This document shows positions 50,820 to 61,059 of a stretch of 64,000 nt of DNA, piece by piece. The translations under genes were made by a program, and so were the position numbers. The notes beneath the pieces were generated by a model. The model was not told where the DNA came from. It did no database searches and worked only from the letters and a program-made list of their open reading frames with translations. The DNA is taken from NCBI RefSeq assembly GCF_001922345.1, contig NZ_CP018812.1:1736001-1800000 (forward strand), in the 5' to 3' direction. This DNA comes from Paraburkholderia sp. SOS3 (GTDB lineage: Bacteria; Pseudomonadota; Gammaproteobacteria; Burkholderiales; Burkholderiaceae). Numbering within the stretch: the first letter of the stretch is position 1; the number at the start of each line of letters is the position of its first letter.

Positions 50820-52721
50820 CCGCGCAGCGCGACGATTTCGGTGGCCGGCCCCGTCGTGAACGAGGCGCAGACGCTGAACGCGTACTGGCACTCGCACTGG
50901 GTGCAGGAAACGGGCATGTTCAGCAGTGACAAGCGGCACGATACGTGGGCGTGCGGGTCGCCGGAAGAATGCACGCAACTGTATGGCAGCGCGTACACGA
51001 ACACGGGCGGCGCGATCGATCCGCCGACGCCGGTCGGCAATATCGCAGCAACGATCCAGGCGCCGAATCTGTCGATCACGTCGAACGGGCAGATCCAGAA
51101 CGTCGGCAACGTGATCGGCACATCGGTTTCGTTGACGGGTCAGCAACTGATCAACGGTATCACGACGGCTAATACGTATACGCCGCGCGTCAATGCGCCG
51201 TCGCAGGTTATTTCGTTGAGCCCGGTGAATTTGCCGGGGCTCAATCTTTCGACGCCGCGCCGTGTCGGTGATCCGTTGCCGACCGCGGTGGCCGGTCAGG
51301 CGGCCTTCGTCGACGGCTCGCTCGCGCCTTCGGCGATTGGCGACCTTGGTCCGCAGGATTTGCTGAACAACCTGCCGTCGAACCTGCAGCCGGGCTCGAC
51401 GCTGTTCTACTACAACCCGCAGGAAGAGGACGTGTTGCTGCAGCAGGCCGCGCTGCAGCAGACGGGCAAGGCCAGCTTTATCGATGGGCTGAGCTACGAC
51501 AGTATGAGCGGCGCGACGGTGACCGAGCAGGAGAAGGCGTACCTGTATCAGAACGCGATCGACTACGCGAAGGCGAACAACCTGCAGCTTGGCGATGCAT
51601 TGACGCAGGCACAGGTGAGTGAACTCGACAAGCCGATGCTGTGGTACGTCGAGCAGACCGTGCCCGATCCGGATTGCAAGGCGACCGGTAACGCCACCTG
51701 TCCGACGATCACCGCGCTGATGCCGCAGGTGTATCTGCCGAGCGATACGAGTGCGATGTCGGCGGGTGGGAATAGCCCCCTTTATGTGATTGCTCATGCA
51801 GGACTCGGATGTGCCGCTGGGGCCGCTGAAGGAACAGGGTGCGCTGGTGGGGCGATTGGTGGGACTGTGTCGGCCGGGGTGAACCCGATCATCAACGGCA
51901 GTGGCAATCTTTCGCCAGCGGCGTTGGCCGGCATCGAAATGCTGGTGAGCGGGAGTGTTGCGGGCGCGCTCGGGTTCAATGTTCAGGGAGCAGCAACGGC
52001 GGCCCAGAACGAGACGCTGAACAACTTCTGTGAGCACAATTCGTGTGGCGCGGCACTGACCGCATTCCTGAACAACGTTAGCTCGGCGCTGAACGCTGGC
52101 GCGGACGTTCCCGTAATGGATGCGGCCGCGGGAACTGACGTGCTAGCGGGCATCGGGAATACCGCCCTGAACATTAGCAGTGGGTCACTGCCAGGCAGCG
52201 ACAGTTTCGTGCCGTATTTCCAGTACAACAACCCGGCGCTTGGCGCGCTGGGTGAGACATACGCAACCTTGGGGCTTGGCGCGCTCGCTTTGTCGGCGTT
52301 CGAAGGTGCACTTGCCGCAAACACGGCGGGTACGTCAGAAGGCACGGCCAACGCAGCAACCCTTCAGGGTTTGAAGGGGCAGCTCGCGAACGAAAACTTG
52401 GCCAATATCGCTGCGCAGGACCCACGATTGGCGGCTGCGGTGAACGGTAGTGGCACCAGTAATATCAACTTCCCCATTGGAACAGGTACCGCGGCGGAAG
52501 CTGATACCCTTGGGCAAACGTGGGTCGGGGACGGCGCTCGGCCTATAAATGGCGTGCCGGGCGGTTTAGTGAGCGCCGACGGAACTCGGGTGTATAGGCC
52601 ACCAACGGCTAAACCAAACACCCCTGTGCAATACGCCCCTACCGGTGTGCAGGCAAATTTCCAGCAACTGGAAAATGGCGTGGTTATAAGCAACGGACAC
52701 TTGAACATCTCAAAGCCATGA
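50820..52721 (+). pseudogene. 5'-truncated CdiA/filamentous hemagglutinin C-terminal region
   Basis: The frame is open from 50820 (directly after a TAG at 50817) to 52721, about 633 codons, with a GTG at 50841 as the only early start. It begins in mid-domain (ATISVAGPVVNEAQTLN) and reads as the FHA-repeat end and pretoxin region of a two-partner-secretion exoprotein. PGLNLSTPRR and a hydrophobic, Gly/Ala-rich pretoxin (GGAIGGTVSAGVNP) follow, then a toxin-like tail TLGQTWVGDGARP, LVSADGTRVYRPP and ISNGHLNISKP. It has no signal sequence, TPS domain or CdiB partner, so it is a remnant. The stop overlaps the immunity gene by 4 bases. Confidence 0.75.
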
Positions 52722-53074
52722 AAGCAATCGTTAAGAGTATCGATACCGGTAGCCATGTGGCCTTCGACAAAGATTTGCCGGAGGACCAGATGTGCTTCGG
52801 CTTCTGGGTCACCGTGCAAGTTGGGCCAGATAACGAAGAGGGGGGACATCTGTATCAGATACTGGTATGCACCCCCGATTGGATCAAGACGAAATATCTT
52901 CATGCGGGCGCCGTATGGGGGCGTCATATGTTGATCGTCTCTCATTACGACTGCGATCGCATTAAGAGTGAGATTGCTCGGTATGTTGAAGGATGTACGG
53001 GGAAGAATTTTTGGGAGTTGGCGCAGAAGGTGGCGAGGATTGGTGCTTGGGAATTCGAGGACTATCAGGGTTAG
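52718..53074 (+). CDS. Imm8-family immunity protein
   Basis: A 118-residue soluble protein of the Imm8 type found next to polymorphic toxins. WVTVQVGPDNEEGGHLYQILVCTPDWI forms the core strands, HMLIVSHYDCDRIKSEIARYVE follows, and it ends with the family's characteristic WEFEDYQG. Its ATG overlaps the toxin stop (ATGA), and it would bind and inactivate the cognate C-terminal toxin. It remains intact although the parent CdiA gene is truncated. Cysteines are numerous for an immunity protein. The family assignment is good; the partner toxin class is not known. Confidence 0.8.
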   Translation: MKAIVKSIDTGSHVAFDKDLPEDQMCFGFWVTVQVGPDNEEGGHLYQILVCTPDWIKTKYLHAGAVWGRHMLIVSHYDCDRIKSEIARYVEGCTGKNFWELAQKVARIGAWEFEDYQG

Positions 53075-53106
53075 CCGGGTGCCGTCGCGAATGCCGGTGT
53101 TGGTGA

Positions 53107-53415
53107 CTTGTTGCCACAAACAGTGCAGCCGAGAGTGACTCGACTATTCAGTTCGGGGCTAACGACAATCAGAGCACCCACACCTTCCGTCACGTTATCG
53201 GCGGCGGCTCTGATGCAACCGCAGTTCAAAGCGCGGTGACAGGTGACCTCAACAATATCGGGGCGTCGTTGCCTCAGGGGCAGTGCACAGGCACCGTTGT
53301 TGTGAACGGGACGACCTTCAACTACAGTGCCTACAAGCTTCCGAACGGCACGATTAACGAATACCTGAACACTGCTTTATTTGCGAAGAAACTGCGGATA
53401 TTCAAGATCGGCTGA
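53107..53415 (+). pseudogene. Start-less orphan toxin-tail-like fragment
   Basis: The frame is open from just after a TGA (53104-53106) to a TGA at 53413, 102 codons with no ATG and no early GTG or TTG. It reads AESDSTIQFGANDNQSTHTF, followed by RHVIGG and, near the end, TFNYSAYKLPNGTINEYLN. This looks like the compact C-terminal domain of a secreted toxin, displaced from its parent. Orphan CdiA-CT fragments downstream of cdi loci have this form. No immunity gene follows. I do not recognise the toxin class. Confidence 0.5.
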
Positions 53416-53642
53416 GAGCATGCTTGTGCGGTTAGCCAATGGGCCTGGGCGCATGCTGATCTCCCGAGTTTGAAGCCCGCTTTCCCCGCCAGCCGATAAT
53501 CTGCTCGAGCCCCGCGCATGACATGCGCCGAGGGTAACCAAGGCCCAAATCCACCCCCACCCCGGGCATGCCGCTTGCTCCCACCCGCAAGTCACAACAG
53601 AACATCGATCACACCAGGCGTCTGATCTCGCGTCTGTCACCC

Positions 53643-56306
53643 ATGTCGCCAATGACTGATCCGATCGATCCTGCCCGCCACGCAGCGCGCGACACCGCCG
53701 CCACCGCCACCGACACCACAGACGGCGACCAGCCCGACGCTTCCACGACGCCGCCGACGCGCCACCGCGCGCCGCGCCCGCGTCGGATACCGAAAGCGCG
53801 CGTCGAACCGCCGCACGACACGTTCACATCAACCGTCTACTCGCCCGATCCCGAACACGCTGCACTGCCGTTCAACAGCCGCAAGCAGCAATGGTTCGAC
53901 GCCCGCGGCTGGCAGCCATTCGACTTCCAGCGCGAGGTCTGGCGCGCGATTGCGGCCGGCTCGAGCGGCCTGCTGCACGCCACGACCGGCGCCGGCAAGA
54001 CCTGGGCCGTATGGTTCGGCGCAATGGCGGCGTTCGGAGATCACCCGCCGCGCGCGCTCGCGGATCCGCTTACGGTCCTATGGGTGACGCCCATGCGCGC
54101 ACTCGCCGCCGATACTGCCCGGGCGCTGCAAAGCTCCGCGCAAGGACTCGCCGTGCCCTGGACCGTCGGCCTGCGCACCGGCGACACCGGCTCGGCGGAA
54201 CGCGCGCGCCAGAACCGGCGAATGCCGAGCGCACTCGTCACGACGCCGGAAAGCCTCGCGCTGATGCTCACGCGCAGCGACGCACGCGACGAGCTCAAGC
54301 ACGTGCGCCTCGTGGTTGTCGACGAATGGCACGAACTGCTTGGCAACAAGCGCGGCACGCAGATGCAGCTCGCGATCGCGCGCCTCGCGGGCTGGCGCAC
54401 CAATCTGCAAGTGTGGGGACTGTCGGCGACGCTCGGCAATCTCGAGTTCGCCGCCGATGTGCTGCTCGCGCCGGTTCGCACGCCGCGCTCAACCGTCAGC
54501 GGCATGCAACCGAAGGCGCTGATCATCGACACGCTGATCCCCGCGACGATCGAACGCTTTCCGTGGGGTGGCCACCTGGGCACGCGGCAGGTGGGGCCGG
54601 TCGCCGCGGGCATCGACGAAGCACGCACGTCGCTCGTCTTCACCAACACCCGCTCGCAGGCCGAGATCTGGTATCAGGCGCTGCTCGAAGCGCGGCCCGA
54701 CTGGGCCGGGCTGATCGCGCTTCATCACGGCTCGCTCGCGCAAGAAGTGCGCGAATGGGTCGAAGATGGACTGAAGAACGGCAAACTCAAAGCGGTTGTG
54801 TGCACCTCGAGCCTCGATCTCGGCGTCGACTTTCTGCCGGTCGAGCGCGTGTTTCAGATCGGCTCGCCGAAGGGCGTCGCACGGCTCATGCAGCGCGCGG
54901 GACGCTCGGGCCACGCGCCCGGCCGCGCGTCGCGCATCACGATCGTGCCGACCCATGCACTCGAGCTGGTGGAAGCCGCCGCCGCGCGGCGCGCGGTCGA
55001 GGCGCAGCGGATCGAAGGCCGCGACACGCCGCACAAGCCATTCGACGTGCTGGTCCAGCATCTGGTCACGGTCGCGATCGGCGGCGGCTTCACCGCGCCC
55101 GATCTGCTCGACGAAATCCGTACGACCTTCGCATACCGCGACCTCAGCGCCTCAGAATTCGACTGGGCGCTGACCTTCGTCGAACGCGGCGGCGCATCGC
55201 TGCACGCGTATCCGGACTATCACCGTGTGGCACGCGACGATGACGGCATGTATCGCGTGCCGCGTGAAGACCTGATCAGGCGCCATCGCAACAATATCGG
55301 CACGATCGTCTCGAACGCGACGCTGCAAGTCGCCTGGCTCAGCGGCGGACGCATCGGCTCGATGGAAGAATCGTTCATCTCGCGGCTCAAGCCCGGCGAC
55401 ATCTTCACATTCGGCGGCCGGGCGCTGGAACTCGTGCGCGTGCGCGACATGACAGCGTATGTGCGGCGCGCGAGTTCGTCGCGAGGGGCGATGCCGCAGT
55501 GGGCGGGCAGCAAAATGCCCCTGTCGTCGGAGTTGGCGGACGCGACACTGGCGATGCTTGGGGAAGCCCAAGGCGGCGTCTACATCGAGCCCGAGATGAT
55601 CGCGGTTCGGCCCTTGCTGCAACTACAGGCGAACTGGTCGGCGCTGCCGGAAGCCGGCGTACTCGTCGTCGAAGCGCTGCAAACCCGCGAAGGCCATCAC
55701 TTCTTTTGCTATCCGTTCGCCGGACGCATTGCACATATCGGCCTCGCATCGCTGCTCGGCTGGCGCGCGTCGCGACATCAGCCGGGCACATTCTCGATCT
55801 CCGCCAACGACTACGGCTTCGAACTGTTGTCGTCGCAACCGTTCGACTGGGCGAGCCTGATTGCGGGCGGCCTGTTTTCCGCCACGCACCTCACGGACGA
55901 CATCATGGAAAGCCTCAACGCATCGGAACTGGCGATGCGTCGCTTCCGCGAAATCGCCCGTGTTTCCGGGCTCATTTACCAAAGCCATCCGGGGCAGCAC
56001 AAAAGCGCACGGCAATTGCAAGCCTCGAGCGGTCTCTTCTACGAGGTGTTCCGCAAGCATGACAGCAACAACCTGCTGCTCGCGCAAGCCGATTCGGAGG
56101 TCAGGTTGCAGGAACTCGAACTACGCCGCATCGAGCGCGCGCTCGTTGCGATGAATGCTTGCCGGCTTGCTTTGACGCATCCGAAGAAGCCAACACCGTT
56201 CGCATTCCCGCTGATCGTCGCGCGCATCCGCGAAAGACTCAGCACCGAAAAACTCGCCGACCGCATCGAGCGCATGCTGGCCGAGCTCGACAAGGCCGGA
56301 CGCTGA
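53643..56306 (+). CDS. Ligase-associated DEXH-box DNA helicase (Lhr-like)
   Basis: An 887-residue superfamily 2 helicase of the ligase-associated type. Walker [14 protein letters not shown], motif [17 protein letters not shown] (DEWH), motif [12 protein letters not shown], and the helicase C domain with [25 protein letters not shown] and [12 protein letters not shown]. The C-terminal half (~560-885) has the Lhr-core winged-helix/DEAD-associated region and the insert [14 protein letters not shown] segment. The N-terminus is disordered; several ATGs (53643, 53652, 53568) are possible. It overlaps PdeM by 3 bases (TGATG). Together they act in DNA repair with an ATP-dependent ligase and exonuclease, neither of which is adjacent. 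Confidence 0.9.
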   Translation: MSPMTDPIDPARHAARDTAATATDTTDGDQPDASTTPPTRHRAPRPRRIPKARVEPPHDTFTSTVYSPDPEHAALPFNSRKQQWFDARGWQPFDFQREVWRAIAAGSSGLLHATTGAGKTWAVWFGAMAAFGDHPPRALADPLTVLWVTPMRALAADTARALQSSAQGLAVPWTVGLRTGDTGSAERARQNRRMPSALVTTPESLALMLTRSDARDELKHVRLVVVDEWHELLGNKRGTQMQLAIARLAGWRTNLQVWGLSATLGNLEFAADVLLAPVRTPRSTVSGMQPKALIIDTLIPATIERFPWGGHLGTRQVGPVAAGIDEARTSLVFTNTRSQAEIWYQALLEARPDWAGLIALHHGSLAQEVREWVEDGLKNGKLKAVVCTSSLDLGVDFLPVERVFQIGSPKGVARLMQRAGRSGHAPGRASRITIVPTHALELVEAAAARRAVEAQRIEGRDTPHKPFDVLVQHLVTVAIGGGFTAPDLLDEIRTTFAYRDLSASEFDWALTFVERGGASLHAYPDYHRVARDDDGMYRVPREDLIRRHRNNIGTIVSNATLQVAWLSGGRIGSMEESFISRLKPGDIFTFGGRALELVRVRDMTAYVRRASSSRGAMPQWAGSKMPLSSELADATLAMLGEAQGGVYIEPEMIAVRPLLQLQANWSALPEAGVLVVEALQTREGHHFFCYPFAGRIAHIGLASLLGWRASRHQPGTFSISANDYGFELLSSQPFDWASLIAGGLFSATHLTDDIMESLNASELAMRRFREIARVSGLIYQSHPGQHKSARQLQASSGLFYEVFRKHDSNNLLLAQADSEVRLQELELRRIERALVAMNACRLALTHPKKPTPFAFPLIVARIRERLSTEKLADRIERMLAELDKAGR

Positions 56307-56974
56307 TGACTTTCCAGACCCTGACTGCCGAAGTGGGCGGCTTCGCGCTGCAACTGTGCGCACAGCGCGCCGCGTTCGACCCGCATCTGCGCAGCCTGTT
56401 CGTCGCGGATGCGCATTTCGGCAAAGACGCCGTATTCCGGGCGCACGGCGTGCCGGTGCCGGCCGGCGGTACGCATGACGATCTCGCGCGGCTCGATTCG
56501 CTGATCGCGACGCACCGGCCGGTATCGATCGTGTTCCTCGGCGATCTGCTGCATGGCAGGGCATCGCTCGGCAGCGCAACGGTGGGCGCGCTCGGCGAAT
56601 GGCGTGCGCGGCATGCGTCTGTGCGCGTCGTGACAATCGAAGGCAATCATGACCGTAGCGCCGGAATCTTGCCGCCTTCGCTTGGCATCGAGACGGTGCA
56701 GGAGCCGTGGATGCATGGGCCATGGGCGCTGTGCCACTACCCGCAGGTGGTCGACGGTGCATACGCGCTCGCAGGCCACGAGCACCCGGTCTATGTGATC
56801 GCGAGCAGGTCGGATTCCGTGCGCGTGCCATGCTTTCGCTTTGCGGCGAAATACGGCGTGCTTCCGGCGTTCGGCGCATTCACGGGCGGATTCGTCGTCA
56901 ACCAGCTTGCCGACGATGCGGCGATCTATGCAATCGCCCAGCACCGCGTCATTGCCGTTCGCGAGCGCCGATAG
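56306..56974 (+). CDS. pdeM: Ligase-associated metallo-nuclease PdeM
   Basis: A 222-residue calcineurin-like phosphoesterase. Metal and catalytic motifs are LFVADAHFGKD (D-x-H), VFLGDLLHGRA (GD), VVTIEGNHDRS (GNHD) and LAGHEHPVY (GHxH), which together bind two metal ions. It is known as the ligase-associated DNA damage response endonuclease. It is translationally coupled to the helicase (TGATG) and followed by a convergent regulator gene 73 bp downstream. Length and motifs are typical. Confidence 0.9.
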   Translation: MTFQTLTAEVGGFALQLCAQRAAFDPHLRSLFVADAHFGKDAVFRAHGVPVPAGGTHDDLARLDSLIATHRPVSIVFLGDLLHGRASLGSATVGALGEWRARHASVRVVTIEGNHDRSAGILPPSLGIETVQEPWMHGPWALCHYPQVVDGAYALAGHEHPVYVIASRSDSVRVPCFRFAAKYGVLPAFGAFTGGFVVNQLADDAAIYAIAQHRVIAVRERR

Positions 56975-57047
56975 CTCGCGACGACCCGATCCGGAATCCG
57001 GGGCGCCCATCGAGCGAGCCGTTCGGGCGCATCGGCGACGCAGCCCA

Positions 57048-57803
57048 TTACAGCACTTTTCCCGTCTCCAGCCATCCGTTGATCACCGCGATCGCCGTTG
57101 CCCGGTTATGCACGCCGAGCGCCCGGAAAATCACCGACAGATGCACCTTCACGGTCCCTTCGGCCACGCCGAGGTCGCGCGCGATCATCTTGTTGGTCCA
57201 GCCGCGATGCACGAGCCGCATGATTTCCTGCTGGCGCGGCGACAGGTTTTCGAGCAGATGCCGCTGATGCGGCTGCAGCGCTTCGACGCGCGCAATCGGT
57301 TCGGCCTCGGCCGCGCCCGCGGCAACCCCCGCGCTCGACGTCGAACCGGACGCCGTGCCCGACGCCGCGCCTGCAGTTTCCGGCAAGGTCGCGTCGCGCG
57401 CGCCGAGCAGGCTGAGTGCCTCCATCGGCACATACGCGCCGCCCGACAGCACGAGCTCGATCGCCTTCAGCATGACGCTCGACGGTTGCCGCTTCGGCAC
57501 GAAGCCAAGCGCGCCGGCGGCCAGCACCGCGCGCATCTCGTCGGGCGACTCCTCGGCGGACAGCACGACGACCGGCAGCGCCGGATTCGCCTTCAGCAGG
57601 CTCTCGAGCGATGCGGCGCCGCTCATGCCGGGCATATGCAGATCGACGATCGCAAGGTCGTGGTTTGCATCGGGCCGCGCCAGCGCGGCAAGCGTTTCCC
57701 AACTCTCGGCTTCGTCGAACTGTGCGGCTGGATCGAGTCCGCGCAACAGTCCTTTGACACCCTGGCGGATCAGTTCATGGTCGTCGGCCACAAGAAACTT
57801 CAT
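57048..57803 (-). CDS. NarL/LuxR-family response regulator
   Basis: A 251-residue two-domain response regulator. The receiver has the acidic pair D7-D8, the phospho-acceptor D54 in AIVDLHMPGM and lysine K104 in GFVPKRQ. A long Gly/Ala/Ser-rich linker covers residues ~138-178. The LuxR HTH is at ~187-245 (LSPRQQEIMRLVHRGWTNKMIARDLGVAEGTVKVHLSVIFRALG). No histidine kinase is adjacent. The hybrid kinase at 18451 is a distant candidate only. It is convergent with pdeM. Confidence 0.9.
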   Translation of the reverse strand: MKFLVADDHELIRQGVKGLLRGLDPAAQFDEAESWETLAALARPDANHDLAIVDLHMPGMSGAASLESLLKANPALPVVVLSAEESPDEMRAVLAAGALGFVPKRQPSSVMLKAIELVLSGGAYVPMEALSLLGARDATLPETAGAASGTASGSTSSAGVAAGAAEAEPIARVEALQPHQRHLLENLSPRQQEIMRLVHRGWTNKMIARDLGVAEGTVKVHLSVIFRALGVHNRATAIAVINGWLETGKVL

Positions 57804-58292
57804 GATGTCTCCGCGAATTGGCCCTGCTGGTTCGTCCTGCTACCGCCGGACCGTCCATGCCGCCCACGCCGCATCGAGAATTTCCGCGTTGCGGCATGCG
57901 CGCCCCTGACGGCCAGCCGGCGCGGCTCGAAGTCCGCGTCCGGCGTCCCGCTCTGATTGCCGGTTGCTTATTGTTGGCGTCCTCGCCGGCGAAAGCAATC
58001 ATGCCGTCGCCGGAGGCGGGTCCCTCGCGCCACCGCGATTGGCTTGCCGGCTGCGCGGCCCGGTACCGGGCCGGCGCGGCAGCGGCGGCGCAATGCGATG
58101 TCGAGTGGCGCGACGCGCAGGCGCCGCGGCCTGCTACGTAGACGAGTACGCCGAAACGTTTTTGAAGGGATGTCCGCGCGGCGAAGTGATAGCCGAAAGG
58201 CTTATCCGCACGCGGGTCGCGACGGGGACGGGCGACGCACGAGACGGAAGGGTTCGCCGCATGTCCGATGCATGCGGACGAGCCCATCCGGC
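57804..58292. other. Spacer with a possible small exported-protein gene
   Basis: This 489-bp stretch lies between the response regulator and the bd oxidase operon. On the plus strand a frame from an ATG at 57896 to a TGA-type stop near 58141 gives 81 residues. It has a hydrophobic, signal-like segment (PALIAGCLLLASSPAKA) and a cysteine-bearing mature part (DWLAGCAARYRAG). No ribosome site is evident, so the gene is doubtful. The rest shows no feature. Confidence 0.35.
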
Positions 58293-58454
58293 CTAGCGGC
58301 TGACGGCGAACAGCGTCGCGTTCATCAGCACCTTGAACGCGAACCCGACCGTCATCGCGCTGCCGACACCGACACACCACAGCGCGACGAACCACAGCCA
58401 GCCGGGCAGGCGACGCGCGCTCGCTTCAGTTTCAGTGATAGTGGACTTCGCCAT
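58293..58454 (-). CDS. DUF2474/CydX-like small bd oxidase protein
   Basis: A 53-residue membrane peptide: a polar N-terminus (MAKSTITETEASARR), then one hydrophobic helix (LWFVALWCVGVGSAMTVGFAF) and a short end ATLFAVSR. It overlaps the end of cydB by 23 bases. Small single-helix subunits of this kind (DUF2474 or CydX-like) follow cydAB in many bd-type operons and stabilise or support the oxidase. It is the last gene of the operon. It is below the size usually reported by automatic annotation. Confidence 0.8.
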   Translation of the reverse strand: MAKSTITETEASARRLPGWLWFVALWCVGVGSAMTVGFAFKVLMNATLFAVSR

Positions 58455-59433
58455 GACGCACCTTTCCGCGGAATACCCAGTAACCGAGCGTCGTGTACGC
58501 GATGATGATGGGCAGGATCACCGCGGCGCCCGCAAGCGTGAACATCTGGCTCGAGCGCGGCGCGGCCGCTTGCCAGAGCGTGACGCTCGACGGAATCGCA
58601 TACGGCCAGAGGCTCACGAGCAGGCCGATATAGCCGAGCAGCACCAGCGCGAGCGCCAGCATGAACGGCGTGTTGTGATGCCGCTCGCGCACCGCGCGAT
58701 ACATGAAGAACGCGCACAGCGCGACGAGGAACGGCACCGGCAAAAGCCGTGCAAACAGATCCGACTCGAACCAGCGTTGCGCGATGTTCGGATCCTGCAG
58801 CGGGGTCCACAGGCTGACGAGTGCGATAAACACGAGCAGCACGATGGTCAGCGGCCATACGACGCGATGCAGGCGCCGTTGCAGATCGCCTTCGGTCTTC
58901 GCGACGAGCCAGCAGCAGCCGAGCAGTGCATAAGTTGCGACGAGCCCAAGCCCCGTTAGCAGCGAAAACGGTGTGAGCCAGCCGAACGCGCTGCCGGCGA
59001 AGCTGCCGTTTTCAACGGGGATGCCCTGCAGGAACGCGCCGAGCGCAATGCCCTGGAAGAACGCAGCGCCGGTCGACCCGCCGATAAACGCAAGGTCCCA
59101 CAAATGTTTGGTGCGATTCGCCTTCGCGCGGATTTCGAACGACACGCCGCGGAAGATCAGACAGCCGAGCATGAACACGAGCGGCAGATACAGCGCCGGG
59201 AGCACGGTCGCATAGACCATCGGAAACGCGGCGAATAGCCCTGCGCCGCCGAGCACGAGCCACGTTTCGTTGCCGTCCCAGACGGGCGCGACGGTGTTCA
59301 TCATCAGGTCGCGTTCCTTCTCGTCTGGAAAAAACGGATACACGATGCCGATGCCGAGATCGAAGCCGTCGAGCACGACATACAGCAACACACCAAGCGC
59401 GATGATCGCGGCCCACACTACAGTGACGTCCAT
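58432..59433 (-). CDS. cydB: Cytochrome bd-type ubiquinol oxidase subunit II
   Basis: A 333-residue integral membrane protein with about eight helices. The start reads MDVTVVWAAIIALGVLLYVVLDGFDLGIG, the classic CydB N-terminus. DGNETWLVLGGAGLFAAFPMVYA is the family's most conserved region, with the haem-contacting W/E residues. GIALGAFLQGIPV and the C-terminal TTLGYWVFRGKV complete it. It is paired with CydA 57 bases upstream and with the small protein downstream. Confidence 0.95.
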   Translation of the reverse strand: MDVTVVWAAIIALGVLLYVVLDGFDLGIGIVYPFFPDEKERDLMMNTVAPVWDGNETWLVLGGAGLFAAFPMVYATVLPALYLPLVFMLGCLIFRGVSFEIRAKANRTKHLWDLAFIGGSTGAAFFQGIALGAFLQGIPVENGSFAGSAFGWLTPFSLLTGLGLVATYALLGCCWLVAKTEGDLQRRLHRVVWPLTIVLLVFIALVSLWTPLQDPNIAQRWFESDLFARLLPVPFLVALCAFFMYRAVRERHHNTPFMLALALVLLGYIGLLVSLWPYAIPSSVTLWQAAAPRSSQMFTLAGAAVILPIIIAYTTLGYWVFRGKVRHGEVHYH

Positions 59434-59490
59434 CTTGTTCCTCGCAAATATCGATCAGGTTCAACGCGCGATGCAAACGCGGTATTCGAA

Positions 59491-60882
59491 TCACGCAACC
59501 GGCAGCGCATGGCGGGCAGGGCGGCCGCGCGCGTCGTCGGGGACGCCGTCGGGTGTCGTGCCCGGCAGCGCGGGACCGTTGCGCATCAGCTTCAGCAGGT
59601 AGTAGACGCCGGTGCCGAACACGAGAAAGTAGATGACGATAAACGCCATCAGCGAGATGCCAACCTGCTGCGCCGTGAGCGGCGAGACCGCATCGACGGT
59701 GCGCTTCATGCCGTACACGACCCATGGCTGACGGCCCACCTCGGTCGTGACCCAACCGGCCAGCAGCGAGATGAAACCGGTCGGCCCCATCGCGACTGCA
59801 AAACGCTGGAACCATTTCGCTTCATACAGCCGATCGCGGCGGCGCATCGCCCAGGCAGTGATCGCGAACGCGATCATCAGCATGCCGAGGCCCGCCATCA
59901 CGCGGAAGCTCCAGAACACGACGGTCGAATTCGGGCGGTCTTGCGGCGGAAATTCCTTGAGGCCGCGAATCTGGCCATCCCAGCTGTGCGTGAGAATCAC
60001 GCTGCCCAGATGCGGAATCGACAGCGCATAGCGCGTGGTTTCTGCCTGCATGTCGGGAATGCCGAACAGATTCAGCGCGGTGCCATTCGTTTCGGTGTCC
60101 CAGATACCTTCGATCGCCGCGATCTTCGCAGGCTGATACTCGCGCGTATTCAGACCATGCTGATCGCCGACGAATGCCTGCACGGGCGCGAGAATCAGCA
60201 GCATCCAGAGCGCCATCGAAAACATTTTTCTCACGGCGGCGTCGCGCCGGCCCTTGAGCAGATGCCATGCGCCGACGGCCGCCACCACGAGCGCGGTCAC
60301 GATAAAAGCCGCGAGCGCCATATGCGCGAGGCGATACGGAAACGACGGATTGAAAATGATCTTGAACCAGTCGACCGGCACGACATGGTTGTCGACGATC
60401 TCGATGCCTTGCGGCGTTTGCATCCAGCTATTCGACGCGAGAATCCAGAACGTCGAGATCAACGTGCCGATCGCGACCATCAGCGTCGCGGCGAAGTGTG
60501 CACGCGGGCTCACGCGCTGCCAGCCGAACAGCATGATGCCGAGGAAACCCGCTTCGAGAAAGAACGCGGTCATCACTTCGTACATCAGCAGCGGGCCCGT
60601 GACGGGTCCGGCGAAAGCGGAGAAGCCCGACCAGTTCGTGCCGAACTCGTAGCTCATCACGACGCCCGACACGACACCCATGCCGAACGCGACGGCGAAG
60701 ATCTTCGACCAGAACAGGCACAGGTCCTTGTAGTACGCCTTGCCGGTTTGCAGCCAGCGCCACTCGAGCACGGCGACAAAGCTCGCGAGACCGATCGAGA
60801 GCGCGGGAAAAACGATGTGAAACGAAATGGTGAAGGCGAACTGGAGACGAGCCAGATCGAAGGCGGAGAGGGCGGTGTGCAT
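59491..60882 (-). CDS. cydA: Cytochrome bd-type ubiquinol oxidase subunit I (CIO-type)
   Basis: A 463-residue quinol oxidase subunit. The start ATG at 60882 opens MHTALSAFDLARLQFAFTISFHIVFP, in which H22 is the haem ligand of the CydA N-terminus. Further landmarks are FGMGVVSGVVMSYEFGTNW, GDQHGLNTREYQPAKIAAIEG (quinol loop), FWSFRVMAGLGM with the axial methionine and GWVTTEVGRQPWVVYG. The Q-loop is short, as in cyanide-insensitive (CioA) oxidases. The upstream in-frame extension is not conserved. It reduces O2 to water without pumping protons. An FNR/ANR-like box lies upstream. Confidence 0.93.
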   Translation of the reverse strand: MHTALSAFDLARLQFAFTISFHIVFPALSIGLASFVAVLEWRWLQTGKAYYKDLCLFWSKIFAVAFGMGVVSGVVMSYEFGTNWSGFSAFAGPVTGPLLMYEVMTAFFLEAGFLGIMLFGWQRVSPRAHFAATLMVAIGTLISTFWILASNSWMQTPQGIEIVDNHVVPVDWFKIIFNPSFPYRLAHMALAAFIVTALVVAAVGAWHLLKGRRDAAVRKMFSMALWMLLILAPVQAFVGDQHGLNTREYQPAKIAAIEGIWDTETNGTALNLFGIPDMQAETTRYALSIPHLGSVILTHSWDGQIRGLKEFPPQDRPNSTVVFWSFRVMAGLGMLMIAFAITAWAMRRRDRLYEAKWFQRFAVAMGPTGFISLLAGWVTTEVGRQPWVVYGMKRTVDAVSPLTAQQVGISLMAFIVIYFLVFGTGVYYLLKLMRNGPALPGTTPDGVPDDARGRPARHALPVA

Positions 60883-61059
60883 TTTTCGATACCGGGAATC
60901 CGAACCACGCACGGCGACCCATGTCGGCGCGCACCTGCCTTTTTGTTTGGCAGGTGAACGCAAGCGTAAGGGAGTGTGAAAAATCGTGCTGCGCTGCGAC
61001 GTGTGTCGAAATTACGCAGCGAGGCGCATTGCCGCAGCGGCTGCAGGCGGCATAAATAT

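Noticed and set aside
50572..50840. Search for a cdiA start or TPS domain upstream of the toxin region
   Set aside because: Frames here are short and mixed. The cdiA frame has a TAG at 50817, and no secretion signal or conserved TPS sequence is visible, so the gene was taken as truncated.
57775..58395. 206-codon minus-strand frame between the response regulator and cydAB
   Set aside because: Arg/Ser/Ala-rich without a hydrophobic core or motif, and it overlaps the well-supported response regulator and DUF2474-like gene.
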